64,000 nucleotides of DNA from Gp6-AA40 sp963742105 (GCA_963742105.1 CAVUKN010000002.1:496001-560000), one strand, 5' to 3'; positions 10,070 to 19,676 are shown, counted from the first letter of the stretch. The notes: a model not told the origin generated them from the sequence alone. Translations and numbers: made by a program.

Positions 10070-10879
10070 TCAACGAACTCGGTTCAACCGGCGCTCGCGC
10101 CAGCTGCCGACCGACGACGCCGGCGCGCTGTCGTAGCCAAGCAATCGGGCCAGGGAAGGGTCGTCGCTGTGACGCCCGCCCAATACCCCAGGCAGTGAGA
10201 TCTGCTGCGCGATCAAAGGAATCGTGTAGACGTGATTCACCGCCCGCCGCATGGTGTCGGTGCGGTTCACGCCGGCGCGGTGGAACAGCATCGAGTCGAA
10301 CACGATGAACGAGCCGCGATCGGCCGCGATCGGTACATCGATCTCGGCCGCCAGCCGTTCGGATGGGAAGCGCTCGAATTTGTGCGAACCCGGGAGAATG
10401 GTGGTGGCGCCGGTCTCCGGCCGGAACGGATCGAGACAGAACAGCGCGCTGATCGCGAGCGGTTCGCTCGCGACCCAGTGCTGGTACGGCAGGTCCCGGT
10501 GATACGCCCGCTGCGTGTGGTCCTGACGCGGGGCGTTGAAGACGCCGTTCTGCTGCATGAGCACGACATACTCCCCAAGCAGACGACGGACGATTGCCAG
10601 CACGGCCGGATGCGCGGCAAGACGCAGGAAGGCTTCGTCGTAGGCCAGTGGACAACGCGCGGTCTGCCGATCCCCGATCGCCTCGAGTCGATCGCCACCG
10701 AATTCCTGGACCTGCTGCTCGAGGACGGCATCGAGCCGGATCGAAAGGTCATCCAGTTCGCCATCGGTGAACCCGCCGGCGACGACGGTGCAACCAATGC
10801 GACGAATGCGCTCGACGTGGAGCTCAGTAACGTCCGCCGCGACATCCCGTTCGGTGACACCATACGCGCCCGACGTCAT
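10070..10879 (-). CDS. Phytanoyl-CoA dioxygenase (PhyH) family protein
   Basis: Fe(II)/2-oxoglutarate-dependent oxygenase fold, 269 residues from the chosen ATG (MTSGAYGVTERDVAAD). Metal ligands are H127 and D129 in YHRDLPYQHW and distal H200 in FDSMLFHRAGVN. R211 in DTMRRAVNH is a candidate for binding 2-oxoglutarate. The substrate is unknown; relatives in glycan and antibiotic clusters hydroxylate sugars or small lipids. It lies downstream of a methyltransferase on the same strand, and the gap between them is a G-rich heptamer tract running up to the start codon. The tail converges on the end of the CDP-sugar operon. Confidence 0.82.
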   Translation of the reverse strand: MTSGAYGVTERDVAADVTELHVERIRRIGCTVVAGGFTDGELDDLSIRLDAVLEQQVQEFGGDRLEAIGDRQTARCPLAYDEAFLRLAAHPAVLAIVRRLLGEYVVLMQQNGVFNAPRQDHTQRAYHRDLPYQHWVASEPLAISALFCLDPFRPETGATTILPGSHKFERFPSERLAAEIDVPIAADRGSFIVFDSMLFHRAGVNRTDTMRRAVNHVYTIPLIAQQISLPGVLGGRHSDDPSLARLLGYDSAPASSVGSWRERRLNRVR

Positions 10880-10881
10880 TT

Positions 10882-10928
10882 CCTGCCCCCTGCCCCTGTC
10901 CCCTGTACCCTGTCCCCTGTACCCTTTC
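10882..10928 (-). repeat. One-armed G-rich heptamer tract (G4-prone) ahead of the PhyH gene
   Basis: On the minus (coding) strand the gap holds tandem 7-mers of the form ACAGGGG/TACAGGG, with at least four runs of 3-5 G separated by 2-4 nt. That satisfies the usual G-quadruplex pattern. It fills the whole space between the upstream methyltransferase stop and the PhyH ATG, and would lie in the mRNA leader. Confidence 0.75.
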
Positions 10929-12060
10929 AAGGCACAAGATCGTACCATGTGACCACGTCCGCGAATCGTGAACGCAAGCGCGCGGCAACCGCCGGTTGAT
11001 CCTGTGATCGCACTCCGACCAACACTGTGGATCCTGAGGTCACTTCGTCGAGCCGCCGGTGGGGACGATCGCCGAACATCGCTCCGGTCACTTCCCCCTC
11101 GTCTGTCGCGCACGCGTGCACCCGCGCCCACACGGACGGCGCATACGCTCGCAGCAGGCTCGCTGCCTCTCCGGCTCCGAAACAGACGACGTGTTGCGGC
11201 AGCCGTGCGAGCAACCGCGTATCGAGCTGTTGCCAGCCACGCAGATAGGCCTGCCGCTCCGCGAGCAACGCATCCCCGTCTGGATGGGGAACAGGCGAGG
11301 CACCCGCCTGACCCTCTGCCACGATCATCTGAAATGGTCCCAGCTCGCGCGGTGCCCGCAGCCAGTGAGTCACCGTGAAGCCCGACGAGCCAAGTAACGC
11401 CTCGAGATGCGCCGGCAAGAGAGAGTACAGGTGATCGGCAATCAGCAGTTCGACCCCAGGCGTCGAACCGTCAGGACAGACGATCACCAGTTGTCCATTC
11501 ACACCAACGGCGCTGGCCAATGCACAGACGAAGGCGCGTGGATCCGGCGTGTGCTCGATCACGTTGACGCTGAAGACAAGCTCAGCGCGAGTGTCGGCAG
11601 CCGCGTCCGTGACGCTGCCGACCCGAACGTCGAGCCCGGCCTCCTGCGCAAACCGTACGCTGGCCGGTGAAGGGTCGCAGCCTCTCACGTCTGCGTGCGG
11701 CCAGTGCTCGCGCAGCGCAAGCAGCAGCGAGCCATTACCGCAACCAACGTCGAGCAGCCGTTCCGGACGCTTCACCGCCCCGGCGATCCAGTCTGCATAG
11801 GCGGCCTGGCGGGCGCGTTCTGCCCGTCGCCCCGGAGCATGTGCGTACAACTGATAGTTGCAATCGAAATCGGCGGCGGGCGGCAGCTCCGGGCTTCGAA
11901 AGACGAGGTGGCAGTTCCTGCAGGAGCGCTTGCCCAGCGGAGTCGGGACGACACGCCAGTCGCTGGTCATCGACTGCGTGGACGGATCAGACAGGCGCAC
12001 GGTGTCGGGGCTCAGGCAGAAGGGACAGACGTCCGGCGACCGCATGCTAGAATCGCGCAT
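10927..12060 (-). CDS. Class I SAM-dependent methyltransferase with N-terminal zinc ribbon
   Basis: 377 residues. An N-terminal CPFC...CRNC pair suggests a zinc ribbon. The SAM motif I is RLLDVGCGNGSLLLALREHW, followed by VRGCDPSPASVRFAQEAG and ELVFSVNVIEHTPDPRAF. A C-terminal Rossmann-like part has HVVCFGAGEAASLLRAY and STVLVGVRSQDQP, as in sugar C-methyltransferases or methyltransferases with an extra binding domain. The substrate is unknown, probably a glycan precursor given the location. The alternative start at 12044 (MRSPDVCPFC) uses the same CATG that supplies the ATG of the divergent wbqC-like gene. Confidence 0.8.
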   Translation of the reverse strand: MRDSSMRSPDVCPFCLSPDTVRLSDPSTQSMTSDWRVVPTPLGKRSCRNCHLVFRSPELPPAADFDCNYQLYAHAPGRRAERARQAAYADWIAGAVKRPERLLDVGCGNGSLLLALREHWPHADVRGCDPSPASVRFAQEAGLDVRVGSVTDAAADTRAELVFSVNVIEHTPDPRAFVCALASAVGVNGQLVIVCPDGSTPGVELLIADHLYSLLPAHLEALLGSSGFTVTHWLRAPRELGPFQMIVAEGQAGASPVPHPDGDALLAERQAYLRGWQQLDTRLLARLPQHVVCFGAGEAASLLRAYAPSVWARVHACATDEGEVTGAMFGDRPHRRLDEVTSGSTVLVGVRSQDQPAVAARLRSRFADVVTWYDLVP

Positions 12061-12769
12061 TCCGCCCCAGAAACGCGTCGCTATCGTTCAATCGAGTTAT
12101 ATCCCGTGGAAAGGGTACTTCGATCTGATCCGAGCGGTCGACGAATTCATCCTCCTCGACGAAGTGCAATTCACGAAGCGTGACTGGCGGAGCCGCAACC
12201 GCATCAAGACCAAGGACGGTCTCGCCTGGCTCACCGTCCCGGTCGAATCCAAGGGCAAGTACGAGCAGCGCATCTGCGACACCGTGATTGCGTCGACTGA
12301 CTGGGGGACACGGCACTGGCGGACGCTCTGCAGCGCGTACGCGCGGACTGCCGCGTTCCCGGCCTATGCACCAGCGCTGGAAGCGATTTACCTGGCGCCG
12401 CCGTCGGATCGTCTGAGCGTGGTCAATCGGACGCTGATCGAGGCGATCTGCCGCGCGCTCGGCATCGCAACGCCGATTCGGTGGTCCTCGGAGTACGAGG
12501 CGCGTTCAGGACGCAACGAGCGACTGATCGATCTGTGCGTCGCGGCGGGCGCCACGATGTACCTGTCCGGCCCGGCGGCACGTTCGTATATCGACGTCCG
12601 CGCATTTGCCGACGCCGGGGTCGAGGTACGGTTTGCGGATTACGCCGGGTACGCAGAATACCCACAGCCGTATCCGCCGTTCGAGCACGCGGTGAGCGCG
12701 CTCGATCTGCTGTTCTGCACCGGCGACCGCGCCATCGAGTACATGAAGAATGTCTGGCCGGCACAGTGA
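12044..12769 (+). CDS. WbqC family protein
   Basis: WbqC-like proteins occur in O-antigen clusters and are of uncertain biochemical role. Family hallmarks are VAIVQSSYIPWKGYFDLIRAVDEFILLDEVQFTKRDWRSRN, LTVPVE, and a late YLSGPAARSYID...YPPFEHAVSALDLLF. The first ATG that keeps the family N-terminus is at 12044 (MLESRIPPQ). A TAGAAT -10-like box lies at 12048-12053, just inside it, so the real start may be a rarer codon slightly downstream. No Shine-Dalgarno is visible. It is divergent from and overlaps the methyltransferase start. Confidence 0.85.
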   Translation: MLESRIPPQKRVAIVQSSYIPWKGYFDLIRAVDEFILLDEVQFTKRDWRSRNRIKTKDGLAWLTVPVESKGKYEQRICDTVIASTDWGTRHWRTLCSAYARTAAFPAYAPALEAIYLAPPSDRLSVVNRTLIEAICRALGIATPIRWSSEYEARSGRNERLIDLCVAAGATMYLSGPAARSYIDVRAFADAGVEVRFADYAGYAEYPQPYPPFEHAVSALDLLFCTGDRAIEYMKNVWPAQ

Positions 12770-12871
12770 CACCGGTCATACCCGCGTGACCCGCTGTCAC
12801 GTTTCACTCGCGGCCGCACAGACGCGACGAATGGTCCTGGCGACGCTGACATCAAGGTGCACACGGCGGCA

Positions 12872-13813
12872 ATGAGAACACCCGGCGTGATGCTGTCGAT
12901 CGTAACCTCGATGTACCGGTCAGCTCCTTACCTGCAGGAGTTCTATGACCGCTGTTCGGTGGCGGCGCGTCAACTCACCGACTCGTACGAGTTCGTCTTC
13001 GTCAACGACGGCTCACCCGACGAGTCGTTGCAGATCGTCTTGCAGTTACGCGAACGTGACCCGCGGGTGCGGGTGGTCGATCTGTCCCGGAATTTCGGTC
13101 ATCACAAGGCGCTGATGACCGGGCTGGCCCGGGCACGCGGCGAACGCGTGTTCCTGCTCGACTGCGATCTCGAAGAAGATCCGGCCTGGCTGCTGACTTT
13201 CGACCAGAACATGCGGGACACCAAAGCGGACGTCATCTATGGTGTCCAGGCAGAACGGAAAGGCGGGTGGTTCGAGCGCGTCACCGGTGACCTGTTCTTC
13301 AAGGTGTTCAACCAGCTGCTGACCGATCCGATTCCACCCAACGTGGTGACAGTCCGGCTGATGACGGCGAGATACGTGCGCGCGCTGGTCGCGCACAAGG
13401 ATCAGGAAGTCTGCCTCGCCGCCCTCTGGCAGGTTACCGGCTTCGATCAGCGGCCGGTGTCAGTCGCCAAGGGAAGCCGCGGTGAAACCAGCTACAGCGT
13501 CCGGCGGCGGATCTCGGTGCTCGTGAACGCGCTCACGTCGTTCAGCAATCGCCCGCTGATCTACATCTTCTATCTCGGCTCGCTGGTGATGCTGTCGTCG
13601 CTGCTGGCGGGCGGATACCTGATTTACGAAGCGCTGCGGGGCCACTTCGGCGTGCCTGGCTGGGCCTCGATCATGGTGTCGATCTGGTTCCTGGGCGGGC
13701 TGACGATCTTCTGCGTCGGCGTCGTCGGCGTCTACGTAGCCAAAGTCTTCACCGAGACCAAGGACCGCCCCTACACCGTCGTGCGCCACGATTACGACGT
13801 CGAACAGCCGTGA
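12872..13813 (+). CDS. GT2 family (GtrB/DPM1-like) glycosyltransferase with C-terminal membrane helices
   Basis: About 313 residues. The N-terminal GT-A domain has SIVTSMYRSAPYLQEF, EFVFVNDGSPDESL, DLSRNFGHHKALMTGL and LLDCDLEEDPAWL (acidic metal-binding motif). It ends with two hydrophobic helices (PLIYIFYLGSLVMLSSLLAGGYLIY and a second near FLGGLTIFCVGVVGVYVAKVF). This layout matches polyprenyl-phosphate glycosyltransferases of the GtrB/ArnC group, which make undecaprenyl-phosphate sugars at the membrane. A GTG 15 nt upstream is an alternative start. The stop overlaps the following methyltransferase GTG. Confidence 0.85.
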   Translation: MRTPGVMLSIVTSMYRSAPYLQEFYDRCSVAARQLTDSYEFVFVNDGSPDESLQIVLQLRERDPRVRVVDLSRNFGHHKALMTGLARARGERVFLLDCDLEEDPAWLLTFDQNMRDTKADVIYGVQAERKGGWFERVTGDLFFKVFNQLLTDPIPPNVVTVRLMTARYVRALVAHKDQEVCLAALWQVTGFDQRPVSVAKGSRGETSYSVRRRISVLVNALTSFSNRPLIYIFYLGSLVMLSSLLAGGYLIYEALRGHFGVPGWASIMVSIWFLGGLTIFCVGVVGVYVAKVFTETKDRPYTVVRHDYDVEQP

Positions 13814-14442
13814 ACCATCCGCTGCACCCGCGGGTACGCGACTACTACGACCGCAAGCTCCAGGCGCATGGACCCACTCCAGCCGGCGTGGACTGGAACT
13901 CTCTGGCGTCGCAACAGCTGCGGTTCGCCCAACTGGCCAGGCTCTGGGACGGCGAGCGCGACGGGTCGCTGCTCGACGTTGGCTGCGGATACGGCGCGCT
14001 CCTGCCATGGCTGCGCGCCAGGAACTTCGACGGGTCGTACGTGGGATTCGACCTCAGCCCCGAGATGATTCACACCGCAATCGCAGCCGCGACCAGCTCA
14101 GGGCTGAACGGCTGGCGCTTCCTGTCCGATCGCAGTGAACTGACGCCGGCAGACTTCGTCGTCGCCAGCGGAATCTTCAACGTCCGCATGGATACGGGGG
14201 ACGCCGATTGGCACGACTATATGATCTCGACGATCGATGATCTCGCCGCTCTGGCCAGACGCGGATTCGCCTTCAATGCGCTGACGGCCTATTCGGACCC
14301 GGACAAGCAGCGAAAGGATCTGTATTACGCCGATCCGCTGGAGATCTTCGATTACTGCAAGCGCAATCACTCGCCACTCGTGACACTCCTTCACGACTAC
14401 CCGTTGTACGAATTTACGATCGTCGTCCGGCGGCCTCAGTGA
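13810..14442 (+). CDS. Class I SAM-dependent methyltransferase
   Basis: 210 residues. Motif I is GSLLDVGCGYGALLPWLRAR, motif II YVGFDLSPEMIHTA and motif post-I ADFVVASGIFNVRMD. A tyrosine-rich end (DYPLYEFTIVVRR) closes the fold. The GTG start overlaps the GT2 stop (GTGA), so the two are probably translationally coupled and the target is likely the lipid-linked sugar or glycan handled by that GT2. The substrate cannot be read from the sequence. Confidence 0.82.
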   Translation: MNHPLHPRVRDYYDRKLQAHGPTPAGVDWNSLASQQLRFAQLARLWDGERDGSLLDVGCGYGALLPWLRARNFDGSYVGFDLSPEMIHTAIAAATSSGLNGWRFLSDRSELTPADFVVASGIFNVRMDTGDADWHDYMISTIDDLAALARRGFAFNALTAYSDPDKQRKDLYYADPLEIFDYCKRNHSPLVTLLHDYPLYEFTIVVRRPQ

Positions 14443-14547
14443 CCTCTCAGGCTGGCGTCGTCATGGAATCGGTTCAGGTAGTCCGACGCTGGCGGTTTGA
14501 CCATGCCGGCGCGTTGTACGCTTGCAGCTGAAACCGTTCACCAGACC

Positions 14548-15208
14548 ATGGCTCGACTCGTCATCTTCGGCGCCGGCGACATCGCCCGGCTCGCACACCA
14601 CTACTTCACGCGGGACAGCTCGCATGACGTGGTGGGATTCGTCACCGACCGCGAGCACCGGCGCGCCGACAGTTTTCTCGGCCTTCCCTGGGTCGAGGTC
14701 GGGCAGTTGCGCGACCGGTTTCCGACATCGGAGCACGAGGCGTTCGTCGCGATCAGTTACGCCAGGATGAATCGCGTGCGCGCGGAGAAGTACGCGCTGA
14801 TGCGCGACGCCGGCTATCGCCTTGCCACTTACATCAGTTCACGGTGCTCCTACCTGTCTGAGTCACTGCCCGGCGACAACTGCTTCATCCTCGAGGACAA
14901 CACGATCCAGCCGTTCGTGACGGTCGGCAGCAACGTGACGCTGTGGAGCGGGAACCACATCGGGCACGACTCGCGGATCGACGATCATTGTTTCATCAGT
15001 TCGCACGTCGTGATTTCCGGCCACGTGAGAGTCGGTGCCTATTCGTTCATCGGCGTCAACGCCACGCTGCGCAACTCGATCACGATCGGCGAAGCGAGCC
15101 TGATCGGCGCCGGCGCGCTCGATCATGAAGGACACACGGCCGCGCTCGGTGTTCGTGCCGGATCGGACGAAGGTCTTCCCGAAGTCGAGCGACGAGATCG
15201 ACCTGTGA
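14548..15208 (+). CDS. NeuD/PglD-type sugar O- or N-acyltransferase (frameshift near end)
   Basis: The N-terminal Rossmann-like domain (MARLVIFGAGDIARLAHHYF, VVGFVTDREHRRADSF) is followed by a left-handed beta-helix of hexapeptide repeats (NTIQPFVTVGSNVTLWSGNHIGHDSRIDDHCFISSHVVISGHV). H-bearing turns such as NHIGHDS are typical of the acetyl-CoA site. A one-base shift near 15118 alters the tail; corrected it reads ALIMKDTRPRSVFVPDRTK and stops at 15206-15208, overlapping the next GTG. The likely role is acetylation of an amino- or deoxysugar nucleotide. It belongs with the downstream aminotransferase. Confidence 0.82.
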
Positions 15209-16117
15209 GCTGGCGACGTCTCGGGCCGCTACGGCTGGATACCGCCGGCGTCAGCTGGGCGGCGACGCACGCTGCCCTGCCGGTCGCTGAACCTGTGGAT
15301 CACGGCGTGTGGAATCTGTACCTGAGTCTGCGCGACGAACAAGGACGGGCTCGAATCGGTCGAGCCACGTTGACGTTCGCGCCGACGCCCCAGCTCACGC
15401 CGCTCGACCCTGAGCCGGTGCTGGATCTGGGCGTCCTTGGCGCCTTCGACGATAGCGGCGTCGTCGGCTCCTGTCTTGTCAACGACGGCGACCGTCGCCT
15501 GCTGTATTACACCGGTTGGGCCCGCGGGGTCACCGTACCCTTCTACCTCACGACTGGCGTGGCCATCAGCACCGACGGTGACCGCTTCAGCGCGGATTTC
15601 CGACGGACCGCTGCTCGACCGCAATGCGGTGGATCCGTTTCTGACCGCGTCACCATTCGTCCTGCGCGACGATTCCGCCTGGCGCATGTGGTACGTCTCG
15701 GGAACACGGTGGTCTGCCACCGACGCTGGTCCACGGCACGAGTACCACATCCGCTACGCTGAATCGTCCGACGGCCTTCGGTGGCAGCGGCATGGAACGG
15801 TGTGTCTCGACTACGCCCCTGGAACGGATGAACACGCGTTCGGGCGGCCGTGCGTCCTGGCGCACGACGGCGCGTATTCGATGTGGTACTCGGTCAGGGG
15901 GGAGCGTTATGCCATCGGGTACGCCGAATCGGCCGACGGCATTACGTGGATTCGACGCGACGGTGTCGGCGGCCTGTCTCCATCGAATGAGGGCTGGGAC
16001 AGCGAGATGGTGGAATATCCCTGGGTGTTCGAACGAGCGGGCATCCGCTACATGCTCTACAACGGCAACGGCTACGGTCGCACCGGTGTCGGTCTTGCCG
16101 TCTGGGAGCCTCGATAG
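15205..16117 (+). CDS. Five-bladed beta-propeller (GH43/GH32-like) protein, frameshifted
   Basis: About 303 residues with repeated propeller-blade signatures: GSCLVNDGDRRLLYYTGW, FVLRDDSAWRMWYVSG, HIRYAESSDGLRWQRHG, PCVLAHDGAYSMWYS, AIGYAESADGITWIRRD and PWVFERAGIRYMLYNGNGYG. Such proteins, often annotated as glycosyl hydrolase-like, occur inside O-antigen clusters, and their reaction is unclear. A frameshift lies near 15590. It has no signal peptide, so it is probably cytoplasmic. It overlaps the acyltransferase stop (GTGA) and ends 6 nt before the aminotransferase. Confidence 0.7.
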
Positions 16118-16122
16118 CGACC

Positions 16123-17270
16123 ATGCTGCCACGGATGGTGCCGTTCAACCGGCCGCACCTGACCGGGCGCGAGTTCGACTACATCCGGCAGGCGGTCGCT
16201 GCCGGCCAGCTCGCCGGTAATGGACAGTTCACGCGCCAGTGCCAGGCGTTCCTGGAGGCGCGGCTTGGCGCGCCACGCGTGCTGTTGACCCACTCGTGCA
16301 CGGCAGCGCTCGAGATGGCGGCGCTCCTTCTCGATATTCGTCCAGGTGACGAAGTAATCATGCCGTCGTTCACGTTCGTGTCGACGGCCAATGCGTTCGT
16401 CCTGCGCGGCGCAGTACCCGTCTTCGTCGATATACGGCCCGACACGCAGAACATCGACGAGCGCCTGATCGAGCAGGCAATCACGTCCGCGTACACGCGC
16501 CATTGTGGCCGTGCATTACGCCGGGGTCGGGTGCGAGATGGACGCGATCCGCGAGATCGCCCGATCTCGGCAGCCTGATGGTGATCGAGGATGCCGCGCA
16601 GGCGCTCGGCTCGACCTACAAGAACCGGCCGCTCGGGTCGCTGGGGAATCTCGGCGCGATCAGCTTTCATGAGACGAAGAACGTCATCTCCGGCGAGGGT
16701 GGTGCGCTGGTCATCAATGACGAGGCGCTTGCCGAACGGGCTGAGGTCCTGTGGGAGAAGGGGACCAACCGGTCGCGTTTCCTGCGAGGCGAGGTCGACA
16801 AGTACACCTGGGTCGACGTTGGATCGTCATTCCTGCCGGGTGAACTGACGGCGGCATTTCTCTGGGCACAGCTCGAGCACCTCGACGACATCACGGTCCA
16901 GCGCCTCGCGCTGTGGGAGGAGTATTACAGCGCCAGCCGGGCGCTGACTCCGCTCGGTGTGCAGCTCCCGCACGTGCCCGATGATCGGGCTCAGAACGCG
17001 CATATGTTCTACGTCCTCATCCCGCGCGCGCTCTCCCAGGCCGATCTCCTCGGCGAGATGAACCGGCGTAACGTGAACGCCATCTTCCACTACGTTCCGC
17101 TGCATTCGGCTCCTGCCGGGCGTCGCTACGGGCGAACCGGCTCCTCGATGGCAGTCACCGACGACCACAGCGCCCGCCTGGTGAGGCTGCCCCTCTGGCT
17201 TGGCATGGGAGCCGACACTCCGCGGCTGGTCGCCGCGGAATTGGGCGCGGCACTCGGAGTGAGAACTTAG
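16123..17270 (+). CDS. WecE-type dTDP-4-amino-4,6-dideoxyhexose transaminase (frameshifted)
   Basis: DegT/DnrJ/EryC1/StrS aminotransferase that installs an amino group at C4 of a 4-keto-6-deoxyhexose nucleotide using PLP. VPFNRPHLTGREFDYI, LLTHSCTAALEMAALLL and PGDEVIMPSFTFVSTANAFVLRGAVPVFVDI open the fold. IAVHYAGVGCEMDAI follows a frameshift near 16491. A second shift near 16560 restores LMVIEDAAQALGSTY and ISFHETKNVISGEGGALV, whose Lys is the PLP Schiff-base residue. IFHYVPLHSAPAGRRYGR is characteristic of WecE. A second ATG at 16135 fits the family start (MVPFNRP) slightly better. Confidence 0.88.
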
Positions 17271-17323
17271 CGAGCACATCTTCCAGTTCTCGAGCTGTGG
17301 AACAATGTTTTCTGCCGCTTGCG

Positions 17324-19003
17324 ATGCCGAATTCCTCGACGACCACACCTCCGGACACCCTGAAGATCGCGCTCGCCCAGGTGAATCCCACAGTGGGCGA
17401 TGTCGCCGGCAACCTGGCGCTGGTGCGACGCAGGCGAGAGCAGGCGGCAGCGGCCGGCGCGGACCTGGTGGTCTTCCCGGAACTCGTGCTCGTCGGATAT
17501 CCGCCCGAAGACCTCGTCCTGCGACCGGCGCTGGTCCAGGCGGCTACGGATGCAGTGCGGGAACTGCAGCAGGACACGGCCGCCGGGGGACCGGGGCTTG
17601 TGGTGACCACTCCGTGGGTGAACAACGGATGCCTGCACAATGCCGTGGCGCTCGTGGACGAGGGGCGTATCGATCTGCGGTTCAAGCATGAACTGCCGAA
17701 CTACGGCGTCTTCGATGAGAAGCGCGTGTTTGCCGCCGGTCCCATCCCAGCCCCGGTGACGTTCCGCGGCGTGCGGATTGGCGTACCGATCTGCGAGGAC
17801 ATCTGGTTTCCGCGCGTCACCGACCATCTGGCCACACTCGGGGCGGAGCTCATGATCGTCCCCAACGGGTCCCCGTTCGAGGTCGACAAATTCGCCAGGC
17901 GAGTGGAGCTGGCGCGCGAGCGCGCCTCCGAATCCAGGATACCGATCGCCTACGTCAACCAGGTTGGCGGGCAGGACGAGCTCGTCTTCGATGGCGGTTC
18001 GTTTGTCGTCAACGGCGACGGCTCGCTGGCGCAGCTGCTGCCCTTCTTCACTGAAGCGCTGGCCACCACGACCTGGCACCGTGGCACCGGGGTGTTCTGC
18101 TGCGAGGGCAATACGGACCTGATTGAACCACCGCGACTGGCCACCATCTACAGCGCCATGATGCTGGGCCTGCGCGATTACGTGAACAAGAACGGATTCC
18201 CGGGGATCGTGCTGGGTATGTCGGGCGGTATCGACTCGGCGCTGACGGCCGCTGTTGCGGTCGATGCGCTGGGCGGCGCTCGCGTCCGCGGCGTTCGCCT
18301 GCCGTCCCGATTCACCAGCGCCGCGAGTCAGGACGATGCGGATGCATCTGCGAAGCACCTGGGGATGCGGCTGGAGACCATCGCGATCGAGGAGCCGGTC
18401 AAAGCGATGGAGGCGACGTTGTCATCGTTGTTTGCGGGTCGCGAGCGCGACGTGACGGAAGAGAACCTGCAGGCGCGCACCCGGGGTGTGCTGCTGATGG
18501 CGCTGTCGAACAAGTTCGGTGAGCTGCTGGTGACCACCGGCAACAAGTCGGAGATGTCGGTCGGCTACGCCACCCTTTACGGCGACATGTGCGGCGGTTA
18601 TTCCGTGTTGAAGGACGTCTACAAGACCGAGGTGTACTCCCTCTCGCGGTGGCGCAACGCGCACCAGCCGGAAGGCGCGCTCGGACCCGCGGGACAGGTC
18701 ATCCCGGAGTCGTCCATCACCAAAGCGCCAACTGCGGAATTGCGGCCCAACCAGACCGATCAGGACTCGCTGCCGCCGTACGACGAACTCGACGCGATCC
18801 TGCAGGCGCTGATCGAAGAAGAGCTGAGTGTGCCCGAGATCGTCGCGCGCGGCTTCTCACACGCCACCGTGACCCGCGTGCAGCGGATGCTCTACTCCGC
18901 AGAATACAAGCGCAGACAGGCGCCGCCCGGCGTCAAGATCACGCGCCGCAGCTTCGGACGCGATCGGCGGTATCCGATTACGAACGGGTTCCGTGAACCG
19001 TGA
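17324..19003 (+). CDS. nadE: Glutamine-dependent NAD+ synthetase
   Basis: Final step of NAD synthesis: amidation of deamido-NAD with ATP and glutamine. The N-terminal nitrilase-type glutaminase has VVFPELVLVGYPPEDL (Glu), RFKHELPNYGVFDEKR (Lys) and IGVPICEDIWFP (nucleophilic Cys). The C-terminal synthetase has the PP-loop VLGMSGGIDSALTAA and LLVTTGNKSEMSVGYATLYGDMCGG. Length about 559 residues is typical of the two-domain enzyme and the frame is intact. ATG at 17324 is used; an in-frame GTG at 17297 is possible. It ends the glycan cluster and converges on smpB. Confidence 0.95.
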   Translation: MPNSSTTTPPDTLKIALAQVNPTVGDVAGNLALVRRRREQAAAAGADLVVFPELVLVGYPPEDLVLRPALVQAATDAVRELQQDTAAGGPGLVVTTPWVNNGCLHNAVALVDEGRIDLRFKHELPNYGVFDEKRVFAAGPIPAPVTFRGVRIGVPICEDIWFPRVTDHLATLGAELMIVPNGSPFEVDKFARRVELARERASESRIPIAYVNQVGGQDELVFDGGSFVVNGDGSLAQLLPFFTEALATTTWHRGTGVFCCEGNTDLIEPPRLATIYSAMMLGLRDYVNKNGFPGIVLGMSGGIDSALTAAVAVDALGGARVRGVRLPSRFTSAASQDDADASAKHLGMRLETIAIEEPVKAMEATLSSLFAGRERDVTEENLQARTRGVLLMALSNKFGELLVTTGNKSEMSVGYATLYGDMCGGYSVLKDVYKTEVYSLSRWRNAHQPEGALGPAGQVIPESSITKAPTAELRPNQTDQDSLPPYDELDAILQALIEEELSVPEIVARGFSHATVTRVQRMLYSAEYKRRQAPPGVKITRRSFGRDRRYPITNGFREP

Positions 19004-19034
19004 TTCACGCCACCGCCGGCTGCTTGCGGAGGAC

Positions 19035-19139
19035 AACCACGAAGGGCACGACGCACACGAAGAAAACCACTGCATCAGAGAGCTTCGGCGCGCTGCCATA
19101 GCGGCGTGGTCTTCGTGACCTTCGTGCTCTTCGTGGTTG
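19035..19139. repeat. Inverted array of CACGAAG units between convergent nadE and smpB
   Basis: The left arm (19035-19070) carries three CACGAAG-like units and the right arm (19106-19139) carries three CTTCGTG units. The arms are near-complementary over about 27 bp with a ~35-nt loop. Placed between convergent stops, it could serve as a bidirectional terminator, but no T-tract follows. Confidence 0.8.
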
Positions 19140-19157
19140 CTGTCGTGGCGGTGACGA

Positions 19158-19637
19158 CTATCGCGACCGCGATTTCACTGCGGCACGGGTCTCGCGTTCG
19201 ACTTCGCGGCGGCGGATCGTCTCGCGCTTGTCGTGCGCCTGCTTGCCCTTTGCCAGGCCGAGCCGCACCTTGACGCGACCGTTCTTCAGATAGAGCTCCA
19301 GCGGGACGAGCGTGAAACCCTTTTCCGCTGTCTGGCCAACCATCTTCCGGATCTCGTGGGCGTGCAACAGCAGCTTTCGCTGGCGCAGTTCCGCATGGTC
19401 GGCGGATCCGCGATGGCTGTACGGGCTGATGTGGACGTTCATCATCCACACCTCGCCGTTCTGCACACGCGCATAGCTGTCGCGCAGGTTCACGCGTCCT
19501 TCGCGGATCGATTTCACTTCCGTCCCGAGCAGCGCGAGACCTGCCTCCCACGTCTCGAGGATGTGGTAGTCGTGTCGCGCCTTGCGGTTTTCGGCAATGA
19601 CGCGCTGGGCGTTCTCGCGATCAGTCTTTGGCGTGGT
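19158..19637 (-). CDS. smpB: SsrA-binding protein
   Basis: Binds tmRNA and carries it to stalled ribosomes in trans-translation. 159 residues from the ATG reading MTTPKTDRENAQ. ENRKARHDYHILETWEAGLALLGTEVKSIREGRVNLRDSYARV is the conserved core, followed by HISPYSHRG, RKLLLHAHEIRKM and LVPLELYLKNGRVKVRLGLAKGKQAHDKR. The basic tail (RREVERETRAAVKSR) is the part that enters the decoding channel. Intact. tmRNA itself was not seen in this window. Confidence 0.97.
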   Translation of the reverse strand, partial: TTPKTDRENAQRVIAENRKARHDYHILETWEAGLALLGTEVKSIREGRVNLRDSYARVQNGEVWMMNVHISPYSHRGSADHAELRQRKLLLHAHEIRKMVGQTAEKGFTLVPLELYLKNGRVKVRLGLAKGKQAHDKRETIRRREVERETRAAVKSRSR

Positions 19638-19676
19638 CATCGACAGCAACGTATGGTTCCATCGGCCTGGCCGCCG

